Shown here one piece after another: positions 54,960 through 63,668 of a DNA stretch of 64,000 nt (position 1 is its first letter; the number at the start of each line of letters is the position of its first letter). The notes under the pieces are model-generated. The model made no database searches. It was not told the DNA's origin and worked only from the letters and a program-made list of their open reading frames with translations. The DNA is from Candidatus Jettenia sp. AMX2 (GTDB lineage Bacteria; Planctomycetota; Brocadiia; Brocadiales; Brocadiaceae), in NCBI GenBank assembly GCA_030583665.1, contig CP129469.1, positions 2,781,043-2,845,042 of the forward strand, written 5' to 3'. The position numbers and the translations under genes are program-made.

Positions 54960-55361
54960 AATTACCCTTTTCGGCGATGTAGGGTAGACACTGCCCACCA
55001 AATATGACCGTTTCTGTCATTGCGGGGAGCGAAGCGGTTGCGAGGAGCGAAAGCGACGAAGCAAACTCGGAGACTGCTTCGCTAACGCTCGCAGCAGGCT
55101 CCGCAATCTCTGTCTTTGGGATTGCTTCGGATAAGACCCTCGCAATGACCGGTGGAACAGAGGAGATAGGGTGGGCACTACACACCAAAAAAACTAAACA
55201 TTCCCCTCCCTTGATGGAAGGAGCCGGGGAGGGTGACAGAACTTGGATCTGTTCTTTTCCTTCACCCCCACCTTACCTCCCCCATCAATGGGGAGGAATA
55301 CAGCAAAACGGCAATTGGCAGGCAGTGCCTGCCTTACGTGCATCGTTTGAAAATTGAGAAA
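54960..55361. repeat. Nested repeat region: GTAGGG element interrupted by a GTCATTGCG element
   Basis: A GTAGGGTAGACACTGCC left hairpin at 54979-54999 is followed by a 134-bp element with ends GTCATTGCG and CGCAATGAC (55016-55149, interior GAGCGAAGC and GCTTCGC repeats), then a second left hairpin at 55166, the CCCTCCC..GGGAGG foldback and the right hairpin ending GCCTTAC at 55337. The order suggests one element landed near or in another. No gene. Confidence 0.7.
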
Positions 55362-55835
55362 TCATTTATCTTCCTCTTTCTCTGTCTTGATGCTCAATCT
55401 CTGATAAAGCCCAAGTCCTACCATAGCTAAAATTGCAGTGAAAATCAGTGATGCGGCATATGGCAACAGGGAGATATCTTCTGTACCTGCTTTAAATATA
55501 TACACAAGCCCTTCCAGGCAAACTGCGATTGATATAATAACGAAGATCTTGGTTAATGTCCTCCTTGCTTCTTCTGGTGAACGAAGTTCCTTGTCTCTGA
55601 AAATCTCTTCCTCAAACATGTATTTCGCAACGTCAATAATTGCCACTGCAATGATAATTGCACCAATGGAGTGAAGTGCGTTTTTGATTACCTCTTTACC
55701 AAGGCTGATGTTGGAAAATATTTCCCAGGTAGACCGTATGATGATTACTATTGCAATGAGAACGAGCAGGAACGCCGCCAGCAAATATATTATGGAAAAT
55801 AATTTTGAGAATATTTTTTTTAAAAATTCTTCCAT
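55362..55835 (-). CDS. Small integral membrane protein
   Basis: 157 residues with four predicted transmembrane helices (about 12-33, 55-72, 90-110, 122-143) separated by short charged loops (EEEIFRDKELRSPEEARRT) and a basic/acidic tail. The layout resembles phosphate-starvation PsiE-type or general YetF-like small membrane proteins, but no signature allows naming. Codon use and the amphipathic loop support a real gene. Its stop lies next to a repeat; the MTase gene is 190 bases upstream on the same strand with an independent leader. Confidence 0.6.
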   Translation of the reverse strand: MEEFLKKIFSKLFSIIYLLAAFLLVLIAIVIIIRSTWEIFSNISLGKEVIKNALHSIGAIIIAVAIIDVAKYMFEEEIFRDKELRSPEEARRTLTKIFVIISIAVCLEGLVYIFKAGTEDISLLPYAASLIFTAILAMVGLGLYQRLSIKTEKEEDK

Positions 55836-56025
55836 TTTAGAGAAAACGAATAAAAGGGTTCTTCTGAAAACACCTGTGGCCTTCAGAAAGAATCATACAG
55901 GAAATATGCCACCTTTCCAATCTTTATCGAATGTGAAACGCTACCCTTAAAATTTTTGAGGTCACAGCATAAAGCATAAGGCATTTTGCTCTCAAATGTA
56001 TCATGACCAGAGATATTCATAAAAC

Positions 56026-57030
56026 TCATGATTTTTTTCCTGTAATCACAGATGAATTGTATGCTAAATCAATGCGTTTGATATCGGTAAATCCTGCTTC
56101 TTCAAGCCATACCCTGTGTTCGGATTCGGTATAGGACGCTCCTTCTTGCGTACCAATAAGCATATTCAGACTGAAGAGTGCAGCAAACTGGGGGTGTGTT
56201 CTTGCCTCATCCAATAAAAACTCATGAATAATAACCTGCCCGCCTTCCCTTAAGGCATCCCGGCACTTCCTGAGTATCTTTACGTTGTTCTCAGGGCTAT
56301 AAATATGCAGAAGATTTGAAACAAGAATGGCATCATACGCATTTTCTCCAAAACGGTCCTCCAGGCAATTGCCTGCCTGTGTACTAACCCGGTCTTCCAC
56401 ACCAGCCGCCCTGATAAATTCACGGGTGAGTTTGAGAACATGATCCAGATCAAAAACTACCGCGCGGATACCGGAATTAGCCTTTACACATGCTACTGAA
56501 TACGTGCCGGGGCCTCCTCCAATATCCAGTAGGGTTTTTGCTTTTCCGGGATCAACCTTTTCCCACAGGTCCTTTGCCTTTACCGAACCAATATTATGCA
56601 TCGCAGTTATAAAATCCCTGAGGTCATGAGGGTCGACCTCCTCAGGCAGGTCTTTTAATGAAATGGGTTTCCCTGTTTCAATCGTTTCCCGGAGCATCGC
56701 CCAGTTATCCATCATATTATGAAAATGATGGATAAAATCACCCTGATAATAAGGGTTCCCCTTCACCAAATAGAGATCTGAAACCGGGGAATTATCGTAA
56801 CGGTCTGCCTGTTTCGCAAGCAAATCAAGCGAAACAAGGGCATTCAGAAACATCTCCGTTGCCCGCTTATCGGTATGAACGGACTGCGAGATTTCATCAA
56901 CCGTGTGCTTCCCTTTTCTGATCAGGGTAAATATATCAAATTCCACAGCAGTAAAGAGAATACAGGATTTCCAGTAACCATACGTAAGCTGCATGAGATA
57001 CTCAAGGTGTGAATAGTTTCTATCATTCAT
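56026..57030 (-). CDS. SAM-dependent O-methyltransferase
   Basis: 334 residues. The N-terminal 100 residues form a winged-helix dimerisation domain (SVHTDKRATEMFLNALVSLDLL). The Rossmann domain has motif I LLDIGGGPGTYSV, then VVFDLDHVL (acidic end of beta2), and the SNLLHIYSPENNVKILRK segment with its catalytic-type His, as in COMT-like (PF00891) and BchU-type enzymes. It overlaps the radical SAM gene by eight bases, so the two act on one pathway. Substrate unknown; quinone-, carotenoid- or lipid-like compounds are candidates for this family. Confidence 0.85.
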   Translation of the reverse strand: MNDRNYSHLEYLMQLTYGYWKSCILFTAVEFDIFTLIRKGKHTVDEISQSVHTDKRATEMFLNALVSLDLLAKQADRYDNSPVSDLYLVKGNPYYQGDFIHHFHNMMDNWAMLRETIETGKPISLKDLPEEVDPHDLRDFITAMHNIGSVKAKDLWEKVDPGKAKTLLDIGGGPGTYSVACVKANSGIRAVVFDLDHVLKLTREFIRAAGVEDRVSTQAGNCLEDRFGENAYDAILVSNLLHIYSPENNVKILRKCRDALREGGQVIIHEFLLDEARTHPQFAALFSLNMLIGTQEGASYTESEHRVWLEEAGFTDIKRIDLAYNSSVITGKKS

Positions 57031-58606
57031 ATTGAACCCTCATTTCATCCATCAATTTCTGACTAACCTCTTTCACAATACCGGGATTATAACAATCAAT
57101 GGTACCATTCTCAACACCGGAAAGGGTTTTCTCAAATACCGCAATAAGTGAGCTATTTACAAAATGCATGAGATCTGATTCTGTATTTCTGGCGGAGATT
57201 TTTTGTCCGCTGCAATCAAAGGTCTTTGGGAGGAGGGACAGGAAAGACCGGCAAACCGTGGAAATTATTTCTGAAAGTACCTCAACCTTTGGGTCTTTTA
57301 TCTGATAAAGCGCCTCATAGCCGGTAAAGGTATGTGTGCCGGAAACCTCATGTACCATCGCCTGATAATCAGGCGTGCCCCCGAGAAGGGTCTGACGATG
57401 ATACAGCAGATGGGCCGTTACCACAGGGGTAGTCATGATACCCGTTTCCTTCAGAAACTCAAAGTTATTCCGTACGCTTTCCGGAGTGGAATTTGGTTCA
57501 AACATGATAAAGCCAAACGTAGGTTCAATGCCGTAATCCCGTAATAACTGAATAGCCTTTTTATTTTGATCAACAGTCGTATGTTTCCTGAAACGTTTCA
57601 ACGATGCAGGATCTCCGCTTTCAAGGCCGAGGAATACATGGGTTAAGCCCGCCATTACAAGCTTGGAAAGGGTATATTCATCGATATCATTCACCCTGCA
57701 TTCAAAACCAAAACGAACAGGTAAATTATGGGACAGGATAAGTTCTGCCAGGGTAACAGCCCGTTCCTTTCCATACTTTCCTGGTCCAAAGAAATTGGCA
57801 TCCGAAAAATAGAAGTCTTTCACAGAGTACCGGGTATATAACATCAAAACCTCTCCGAATACATTTTCTGCACTCCTGCCCCTCCACCGGCTTGTTTGTC
57901 CGTGGAATGAATTGAGATAACAAAAGGTACAATGACCGTAACACCCCCGGCTTCCCTGTATATATACGGCAATCCCCTTTTTCTGATAAAGGTCTATATC
58001 CTGCCTTTCAGGATAGGGGAGCTGGTCTAATTCACGGACGTGAGGTCGTGGATGGAAAACAACATCCCCCCTCAAATCCCTGTAAGCAAGACCGGGAATA
58101 GTTATTTTATCCGAAAATTCAGATATTATTCCCACATTATCTTTGTAAGAAGGAGACTGTGATATCCCATCCCTGGACAGGATATGAACGGCAAGGTCAA
58201 GGGTGGTAAATTCAGGTTCTCCGACAGTGACGGAATCAATCCATGGAAAATTCTGCAGGATTTTTCCATACGCAAAGGACGGATAATATCCATAAAGGTT
58301 GATATGGATGTTTCTCTTTCTTGCCTTTACCTCCGAGAGCAAATCAAAGATATTTTGGGTCTTTTCCCAAAGATAAACCGTATGAACACACAAGAGCAGG
58401 GAGGTCTTTTTTGACAGATACCCAATCGTCTGTTCGGCAGGCCAGCCATGGAGATGCGCATCGGCCGTTTCTGTCTCAATGGAATGCCTCTTCAATACTG
58501 CGGCTATATAACCGGTAAAGAGACAGGCCGATAAAGGGGCATTGACGACATCTTCAAACCGCTCCGGATTTTCAGGACGCGGGGGTTCGAGCAGGATTAC
58601 CGGCAT
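57023..58606 (-). CDS. Radical SAM protein with N-terminal B12-binding-type domain
   Basis: 527 residues. About 1-150 resembles the Rossmann-like cobalamin-binding domain of BchE/HpnJ-type enzymes (PLSACLFTGYIAAVL, with DAHLHG that fits DxHxxG loosely). The radical SAM core has GSRGCYGHCTFCYLN, the C-x3-C-x2-C cluster motif, then GVAFIDANF-like FYFSDANFFGPGK and GLTHVFLGLESGDP. A C-terminal domain of about 130 residues follows. It probably installs methyl, methylene or ring-forming carbon-carbon bonds on an isoprenoid, tetrapyrrole or lipid, partnered with the methyltransferase downstream. Confidence 0.85.
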   Translation of the reverse strand: MPVILLEPPRPENPERFEDVVNAPLSACLFTGYIAAVLKRHSIETETADAHLHGWPAEQTIGYLSKKTSLLLCVHTVYLWEKTQNIFDLLSEVKARKRNIHINLYGYYPSFAYGKILQNFPWIDSVTVGEPEFTTLDLAVHILSRDGISQSPSYKDNVGIISEFSDKITIPGLAYRDLRGDVVFHPRPHVRELDQLPYPERQDIDLYQKKGIAVYIQGSRGCYGHCTFCYLNSFHGQTSRWRGRSAENVFGEVLMLYTRYSVKDFYFSDANFFGPGKYGKERAVTLAELILSHNLPVRFGFECRVNDIDEYTLSKLVMAGLTHVFLGLESGDPASLKRFRKHTTVDQNKKAIQLLRDYGIEPTFGFIMFEPNSTPESVRNNFEFLKETGIMTTPVVTAHLLYHRQTLLGGTPDYQAMVHEVSGTHTFTGYEALYQIKDPKVEVLSEIISTVCRSFLSLLPKTFDCSGQKISARNTESDLMHFVNSSLIAVFEKTLSGVENGTIDCYNPGIVKEVSQKLMDEMRVQYE

Positions 58607-59305
58607 TGTTCAGGACTCAGGAGATTTAACACGAAGAATATCGCGTGGCATAACATGGCCAGGAAAATTGTAACCACAAACACGAACCTCACGAAGAAAA
58701 AAACAAGGTTTTACAAACTGGTTGTAAAGGAACCACAGATAAATTAGGCCTTCAGCGACTAAAAAACACATTTTCCCTCCCTTGACGGGAGGGATTAAGG
58801 GAGGGTGATCACAGATTGTTCCTTTCACCCCCACCTAACCTCCCTGCCTGTGCTGTGCGACAGCACGCAGACAGGGGGGAGGAACTAACAGTTTGAAATT
58901 CCCATACATTTACATAGTGCGGCCTTTGGCCGCAACCAAATTCGAAATTTGAATTTCGAAATTCGAAACAATTTCAAATGACAAATACTCAAAGCTCCAA
59001 ACGACACGTAAACCTTATCTAATTAATGCCTTACGGTTATGCATTTTGAAAAACGAGCATAAAAAACAAGAAGGTGGTGGATTGTAGTACAGATTAGAAA
59101 AACAAAAACAGCGAAAAGATTGCTTCGCTATCGCTTGCAATGACGATACCACGCCAAACATTTCAGTGATTACCATCACGGTAGTATTCAATTTGGTAGT
59201 ATGCCCCGTTCGGGATTTGTGCAATTACTGAAACAGTCACATCTATAGCAAAATATGCATTACAAAACATCAGCAAAAATTTGCCGATATTAAGGCGCCG
59301 AGCAC
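58607..59305. repeat. Intergenic repeats between the radical SAM gene and thiC
   Basis: A CCCTCCCTTGACGGGAGGG foldback without GTAGGG ends (about 58767-58880) and a nearly complete repeat B (about 58917-59090, CGGCCTTTGGCCGC then CTCCAAACGACACGTAAACC) fill the region. A GATTGCTTCGCTATCGC fragment of the GTCATTGCG family ends near 59145. No gene seen. Confidence 0.65.
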
Positions 59306-60637
59306 CTAAAATCCTACAGGAACTGCACTCTTTTTCCTGCTCTTCTCCAGATCCTTTTCGTAATATTGCATTACCCCTTTTAACGAACACAGATTACCAC
59401 ACATCGTGCAGGTATCCTCATCCATGGGTGGACGGCTGTTCCGGATTTCCTGTGCGCGTTCTTTCGTTATTGCGGTCTCGTATTGGGTCTTCCAGTCAAG
59501 ATCCCTGCGGGCAACACCCATTTTCAGGTCCAGATTTTTTGCCTTATCTTTCAGTTTCACCATATCACCGACATGTGCAGCGATACGTGCGGCCATAACC
59601 CCCTCCCTGACGTCATCAGGTCCGGGAAGCGCCAGATGTTCGGGTGGTGTGACATAACAGATAAAATCTGCCCCGTAACATGATGACAGGGCTGCGCCGA
59701 TCGCAGACGAAATGTGGTCGTATCCGGGAGCAATATCCGTAGTAATAGGTCCGAGCATATAGAATGGGGCATTGTTACTCATACGTTTCTGTATGAGCAC
59801 GTTCGCCTCAATCTCATCAATTGGGATATGTCCGGGACCTTCTACAATAATCTGCACACCCTTACCCTGTGCGTATTCTGCAATTTCGGAGTTTATAATA
59901 AGTTCCTGTATCTGAGCGCGGTCGGTACTATCATGCACAGCTCCTGCCCGGAGACCATTCCCCAGACTCAGAATAACATCATACTTTTTCATGATATCGA
60001 TAAGGCGATCAATTTGTTCATAGAGCGGGTTTTCCTTCTTATTATGATTCATCCATGCGGTGAGGAATGAGCCGCCGCGGCTTACAAGCCCGCCATAGCG
60101 ATATCCCTGTTTTCTTAACCGTTCAAGTGTTATGAGATTAATCCCGCAGTGGATTGCCATAAACCCGATGCCCTCTTCTGCCTGCTGTTCGATAACATCA
60201 AATAAATGACCGGCTTCCATGTGTACTACGGAACCCTTTTTCCGGATCGTTTCAATAGCAGCCTGATAGAGGGGAACAGTGCCTACTACCAAAGAAATGG
60301 AATCCATCACCCGCCTTCTGATAGCAGCAAGATCCCCACCGGTTGAAAGCTCCATCAGGGTATCAGCACCGTATCTCTCGGCAGTCTGTGCCTTTTTTAC
60401 CTCCATGTCAATATCAATAATATCAGGAGAGGTACCGATGCTGGCATTCACCTTTGTACGGAGTCCTTTTCCAATACCAATGACGCGTGCCTTTCTCTGA
60501 GGGTTTCCGTAAATAACGATCTGCCCTTTGGCAATACCTTCCCTGATTGATTCCGGAGATATATCATCATAAGCAGCGGCCTCTTTCATGGCCTCTGTTA
60601 TAATGCCTTCACGTGCAAGTTCCAACTGGGTCTTCAT
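59306..60637 (-). CDS. thiC: ThiC-family radical SAM enzyme (HMP-P or 5-hydroxybenzimidazole synthase)
   Basis: 443 residues, the short ThiC form. Motifs include IGKGLRTKVNASIGTSP, MELSTGGDL, VGTVPLYQAAIE, IHCGIN, SRGGSFLTAWM, LSLGNGLRAG, VEGPGHIP, GPITTDIAPGYDHI, FICYVTPPEHL and the C-terminal cluster CTMCGNLCSLK. ThiC turns aminoimidazole ribotide into HMP-P for thiamine; its close paralogue BzaF makes 5-hydroxybenzimidazole for cobamides. They cannot be separated by eye. AGGAGT precedes the ATG. The gene follows bioD by 12 bases and has no TPP riboswitch, unusual for thiC. Confidence 0.8.
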   Translation of the reverse strand: MKTQLELAREGIITEAMKEAAAYDDISPESIREGIAKGQIVIYGNPQRKARVIGIGKGLRTKVNASIGTSPDIIDIDMEVKKAQTAERYGADTLMELSTGGDLAAIRRRVMDSISLVVGTVPLYQAAIETIRKKGSVVHMEAGHLFDVIEQQAEEGIGFMAIHCGINLITLERLRKQGYRYGGLVSRGGSFLTAWMNHNKKENPLYEQIDRLIDIMKKYDVILSLGNGLRAGAVHDSTDRAQIQELIINSEIAEYAQGKGVQIIVEGPGHIPIDEIEANVLIQKRMSNNAPFYMLGPITTDIAPGYDHISSAIGAALSSCYGADFICYVTPPEHLALPGPDDVREGVMAARIAAHVGDMVKLKDKAKNLDLKMGVARRDLDWKTQYETAITKERAQEIRNSRPPMDEDTCTMCGNLCSLKGVMQYYEKDLEKSRKKSAVPVGF

Positions 60638-60649
60638 ATGTTTTTACTC

Positions 60650-61360
60650 CTAAATTATAATGTCTTCACTTATTCTATCACTAAAAATCTTTAGCACCCT
60701 CTCCTTATTGAAGCTTTGTATATCAAGCTCTTTATCAAAAGGTATGTTTCCCAGTATTGGAACGCCTGTAAGCCTTCTTATTTCATCAATATTTGTCTTT
60801 TTCAAAATATCATCATTATTCTCACAAGGCTCATTTATCACAATCCCTTTCACCTCTATCCCGTGCTGACGTGCATATGATACGGTGAGAAGGGTATGGT
60901 TTATGGTACCGAGGGCATTCCGGCAGACAACGATTAAAGGTAATTCCAGTTCATTCGCCAGATCAACCACAAAGTAATATTCATCAATGGGAACCAGCAG
61001 GCCGCCAATACCCTCAACCAGGAGCATATCATGCCTGTCAAGGAGGGTATCAAAGGCTTCATGCACCTTTTCCAGGTCTACTTTTGAGTTGCTCAATCTT
61101 GCTGCAACCACAGGGGCCAGAGATTGTTCGAACCTGACAGGGTTGATAAGGTCATATTCATCATCTGTCTCTGCAGAAAGTTTTAAGAAAACTGCATCAT
61201 CTGATATGAGGTCGTTATTCATCCGTTTGCAACCAGTAGCAATCGGTTTCATAACGCCAACATTGACACCCCTACTCTTGTAAAGGGTTGCTAATCCTCC
61301 CGTGATAAGAGTCTTTCCGACCCCTGTATCAGTACCTGTAATAAAAAATCCCCTTCCCAC
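60650..61360 (-). CDS. bioD: Dethiobiotin synthetase
   Basis: 236 residues from the GTG six bases after AAGGAGG; a longer frame has no ribosome site. FFITGTDTGVGKTLIT is the N-terminal P-loop, and VMKPIATGC, VEGIGGLLVPI and VVCRNALGTINHTLLT are BioD marks. It forms the ureido ring of dethiobiotin from DAPA, CO2 and ATP. bioA is 74 bases upstream in the same direction. bioB and bioF are not in the window. Confidence 0.95.
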   Translation of the reverse strand: MGRGFFITGTDTGVGKTLITGGLATLYKSRGVNVGVMKPIATGCKRMNNDLISDDAVFLKLSAETDDEYDLINPVRFEQSLAPVVAARLSNSKVDLEKVHEAFDTLLDRHDMLLVEGIGGLLVPIDEYYFVVDLANELELPLIVVCRNALGTINHTLLTVSYARQHGIEVKGIVINEPCENNDDILKKTNIDEIRRLTGVPILGNIPFDKELDIQSFNKERVLKIFSDRISEDIII

Positions 61361-61434
61361 ACAACACCTCCTTTTTACTGCCTTCAATAATAATTCAAGA
61401 CAGGTTTGTTATCTGCAGGCTGTACCTTACCCTG

Positions 61435-62784
61435 CTAACCTGTTATAACCTGTATCGATCGATACAGGACATCAAGCATCCTGTCTATTTCATTGGTCTC
61501 AATAATTAACGGCGGCATAATTACCATAATATGCCCGAGTGGCCTCAGGAACACACCCAGTTTCCGTGCTTCAAGACAAACCTGTTCACCAATCCGTTCT
61601 TCCAGGGAATACGGTTCTTTGGTAACCTTATCCTTAACCAGTTCAACGGCAGCAATAAGACCGCATTGCCTGACATCCCCAACGTGCTTCAGTGATTCAA
61701 AAGACTTCAATTTTTCACCGAAATGTTTTACCTTTTTTTTCAAACCTTCCAGGATGCGGTCCTTCTCGAAAATTTCCAGACATGCAAGCGCAGCAGCACA
61801 TCCCAATGGATTGCCCGTATAGGTATGTCCGTGGAAGAAGGTTTTTACACTGGCATATTCTCCAAGAAAGGCGTTGTAAATTTCCTGTGTGGTAAGCGTG
61901 GCGGCTAATGGCATATAGCCTCCGTTAATGCCTTTTGATAGCGCCATAATATCGGGCACAACATCCTCGTGCATACATGCAAACATCCTCCCGGTTCGCC
62001 CAAAACCTGTGAGCACCTCGTCTAAAATAAGCAGGACGTTATATTTCCTGCAAAGGTCACTGACGCCTGATAAATAACCTTTTGGATGAACAATCATCCC
62101 GCCAACGCCCTGAATCAGGGGTTCCATAATCACGGCAGCAATCTCATGAGCGTTTTCCTTCAACAGATCTTCCATCTTCTCAAGACACTGGAAAGCACAA
62201 TCCCGGTCTGTTTTTCCAAACGGACAACGATAACAGTAGGGTGACGGGGCGAAAGATGTTTCGAAATAAAGAGGGCTAAAAGTCTTGTGAAATACATCTA
62301 TCCCTCCTACACTCATCGTTCCGATAGTATCCCCGTGGTAACCGTACTGTAACGCAACAAACTGTACCTTGTTTTTAAATCCCTTATGCTGCCAGTACTG
62401 GAAGGCCATTTTGAGCGCAACTTCATTAGCAGTAGAGCCGTTATCCGAATAAAAGACTTTCTCCAGCCCCTGTGGCGAAATTTCAATAAGTTTTTTGGCC
62501 AGTTCGATAGAGGGAATATTTGATAATCCCAGAAGTGTCGAATGTGCAATTTTATCCAGTTGTTTTTTTACGGCATCATCGATCTCCCCTCTGCGATGCC
62601 CAAAGAGATTGCACCACATGGAAGAAACCCCGTCGATGTATTCTTTACCGTCGGCATCTTTCAGAAAAATACCACTTCCCTCTTCTATGATCAACGGCGT
62701 TTCTTTAACAAAATCCTGCATTTGTGTGAAAGGATGCCAAAGATATTCCTTATCCCAGGCCTGTAGCTGTTTTTTATCTGACAT
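61435..62784 (-). CDS. bioA: Adenosylmethionine-8-amino-7-oxononanoate aminotransferase
   Basis: 449 residues, class III PLP aminotransferase. The N-terminal LWHPFTQMQ, VSSMWCNLFGH, YSDNGSTANEVALKMAFQYW, QYGYHGDTIGTMSVGG, ILDEVLTGFGRTG and the PLP-lysine segment MALSKGINGGYMPLA are typical BioA. It makes 7,8-diaminononanoate using SAM as amino donor. First gene of the bioA-bioD-thiC run. Confidence 0.95.
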   Translation of the reverse strand: MSDKKQLQAWDKEYLWHPFTQMQDFVKETPLIIEEGSGIFLKDADGKEYIDGVSSMWCNLFGHRRGEIDDAVKKQLDKIAHSTLLGLSNIPSIELAKKLIEISPQGLEKVFYSDNGSTANEVALKMAFQYWQHKGFKNKVQFVALQYGYHGDTIGTMSVGGIDVFHKTFSPLYFETSFAPSPYCYRCPFGKTDRDCAFQCLEKMEDLLKENAHEIAAVIMEPLIQGVGGMIVHPKGYLSGVSDLCRKYNVLLILDEVLTGFGRTGRMFACMHEDVVPDIMALSKGINGGYMPLAATLTTQEIYNAFLGEYASVKTFFHGHTYTGNPLGCAAALACLEIFEKDRILEGLKKKVKHFGEKLKSFESLKHVGDVRQCGLIAAVELVKDKVTKEPYSLEERIGEQVCLEARKLGVFLRPLGHIMVIMPPLIIETNEIDRMLDVLYRSIQVITG

Positions 62785-62837
62785 GGCTTTTTATGAATTT
62801 CTCTAAAATTTACCGTATTATGATTCTGTATAACATT

Positions 62838-63668
62838 TCAGTTGGTCTTTAACGATTGTATACGTATTGCAGTGCCCTTCTTTACGTGAAAATATTTTTG
62901 GGCATTTCCCTGGTTTACAGAAATCTCCAGAAAATCCACACTCCCAAAAAGGAGAAGTGGTTTACCTGCAGGGACATCCGTATAGGTATTACTCAATCCT
63001 GTTATCTTCCTACGCCCGATGGTTGTTTCAATCTCATGCATGTCTGTTTTCAAACCTGCGATATGCTCCCTTGTAATATTGGTAATAAGGTTTCCAAACC
63101 TGTCGACAGAAATAATCTGTCCCTCCACCTTTTTTCCTTCCTTCCAGACAGGGACAGGTATCTCAAGGTAATGCAGACGGTCAGTCCTGGTACCAAGCTG
63201 TTGTGGTTGTATTCCCAGTGATACATGAGCTGCAACCGGTGCAAAAATATCACGGCCGTGAAAGGTACAGCCGGGTGCAGGCAGAAAATAATCGCCGTTC
63301 GTTACCTGGATAATTCGTTTTAACCTCTCTTTCCTGGCAATAAAGCTGAGCAAGCCATTATCGGGAGCAAGGAAAAGATAATCCTGTGTTTGTACACAAA
63401 GAATACCCCGTGCGCTTCCGACACCGGGATCAATAACTGCTACATGAATCGTCCCCTTTGGAAAGTATTTGTAGGATGTATACAAAAGATATGCACCATT
63501 CAATATATCTCCGGGAGGGGTATTATGGCATATATCAATAACACTTGCCAGGGGATTAATACTGGCTATCACTCCTTTCATGATACCGACATATGCATCC
63601 TGATATCCAAAATCGGTTAATAGTGTAATTACCCTTGCCCGGCGCATGATAATTCTTAATCCATTCAT
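62838..63668 (-). CDS. S-adenosyl-L-methionine hydrolase (hydroxide adenosyltransferase)
   Basis: 276 residues of the DUF62/fluorinase-like family. LLTDFGYQDAYVGIMKG, DICHNTPPGDI, VIDPGVGSARG, APDNGLLSF, FHGRDIFAPVAA and VDRFGNLITNI are the conserved blocks, including the Asp-Arg-His triad that positions water. It splits SAM into adenosine and methionine. The role in bacteria is unclear, perhaps SAM balance. GAAGTG precedes the ATG; a second ATG seven codons later is possible. 53 bases upstream of bioA and probably co-transcribed with it. Confidence 0.9.
   Translation of the reverse strand: MNGLRIIMRRARVITLLTDFGYQDAYVGIMKGVIASINPLASVIDICHNTPPGDILNGAYLLYTSYKYFPKGTIHVAVIDPGVGSARGILCVQTQDYLFLAPDNGLLSFIARKERLKRIIQVTNGDYFLPAPGCTFHGRDIFAPVAAHVSLGIQPQQLGTRTDRLHYLEIPVPVWKEGKKVEGQIISVDRFGNLITNITREHIAGLKTDMHEIETTIGRRKITGLSNTYTDVPAGKPLLLFGSVDFLEISVNQGNAQKYFHVKKGTAIRIQSLKTN

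Noticed and set aside
60638-60660. TPP riboswitch before the ThiC-family gene
   Set aside because: Only 12 bases separate it from bioD, too short, and no CTGAGA core is present in the bio region.
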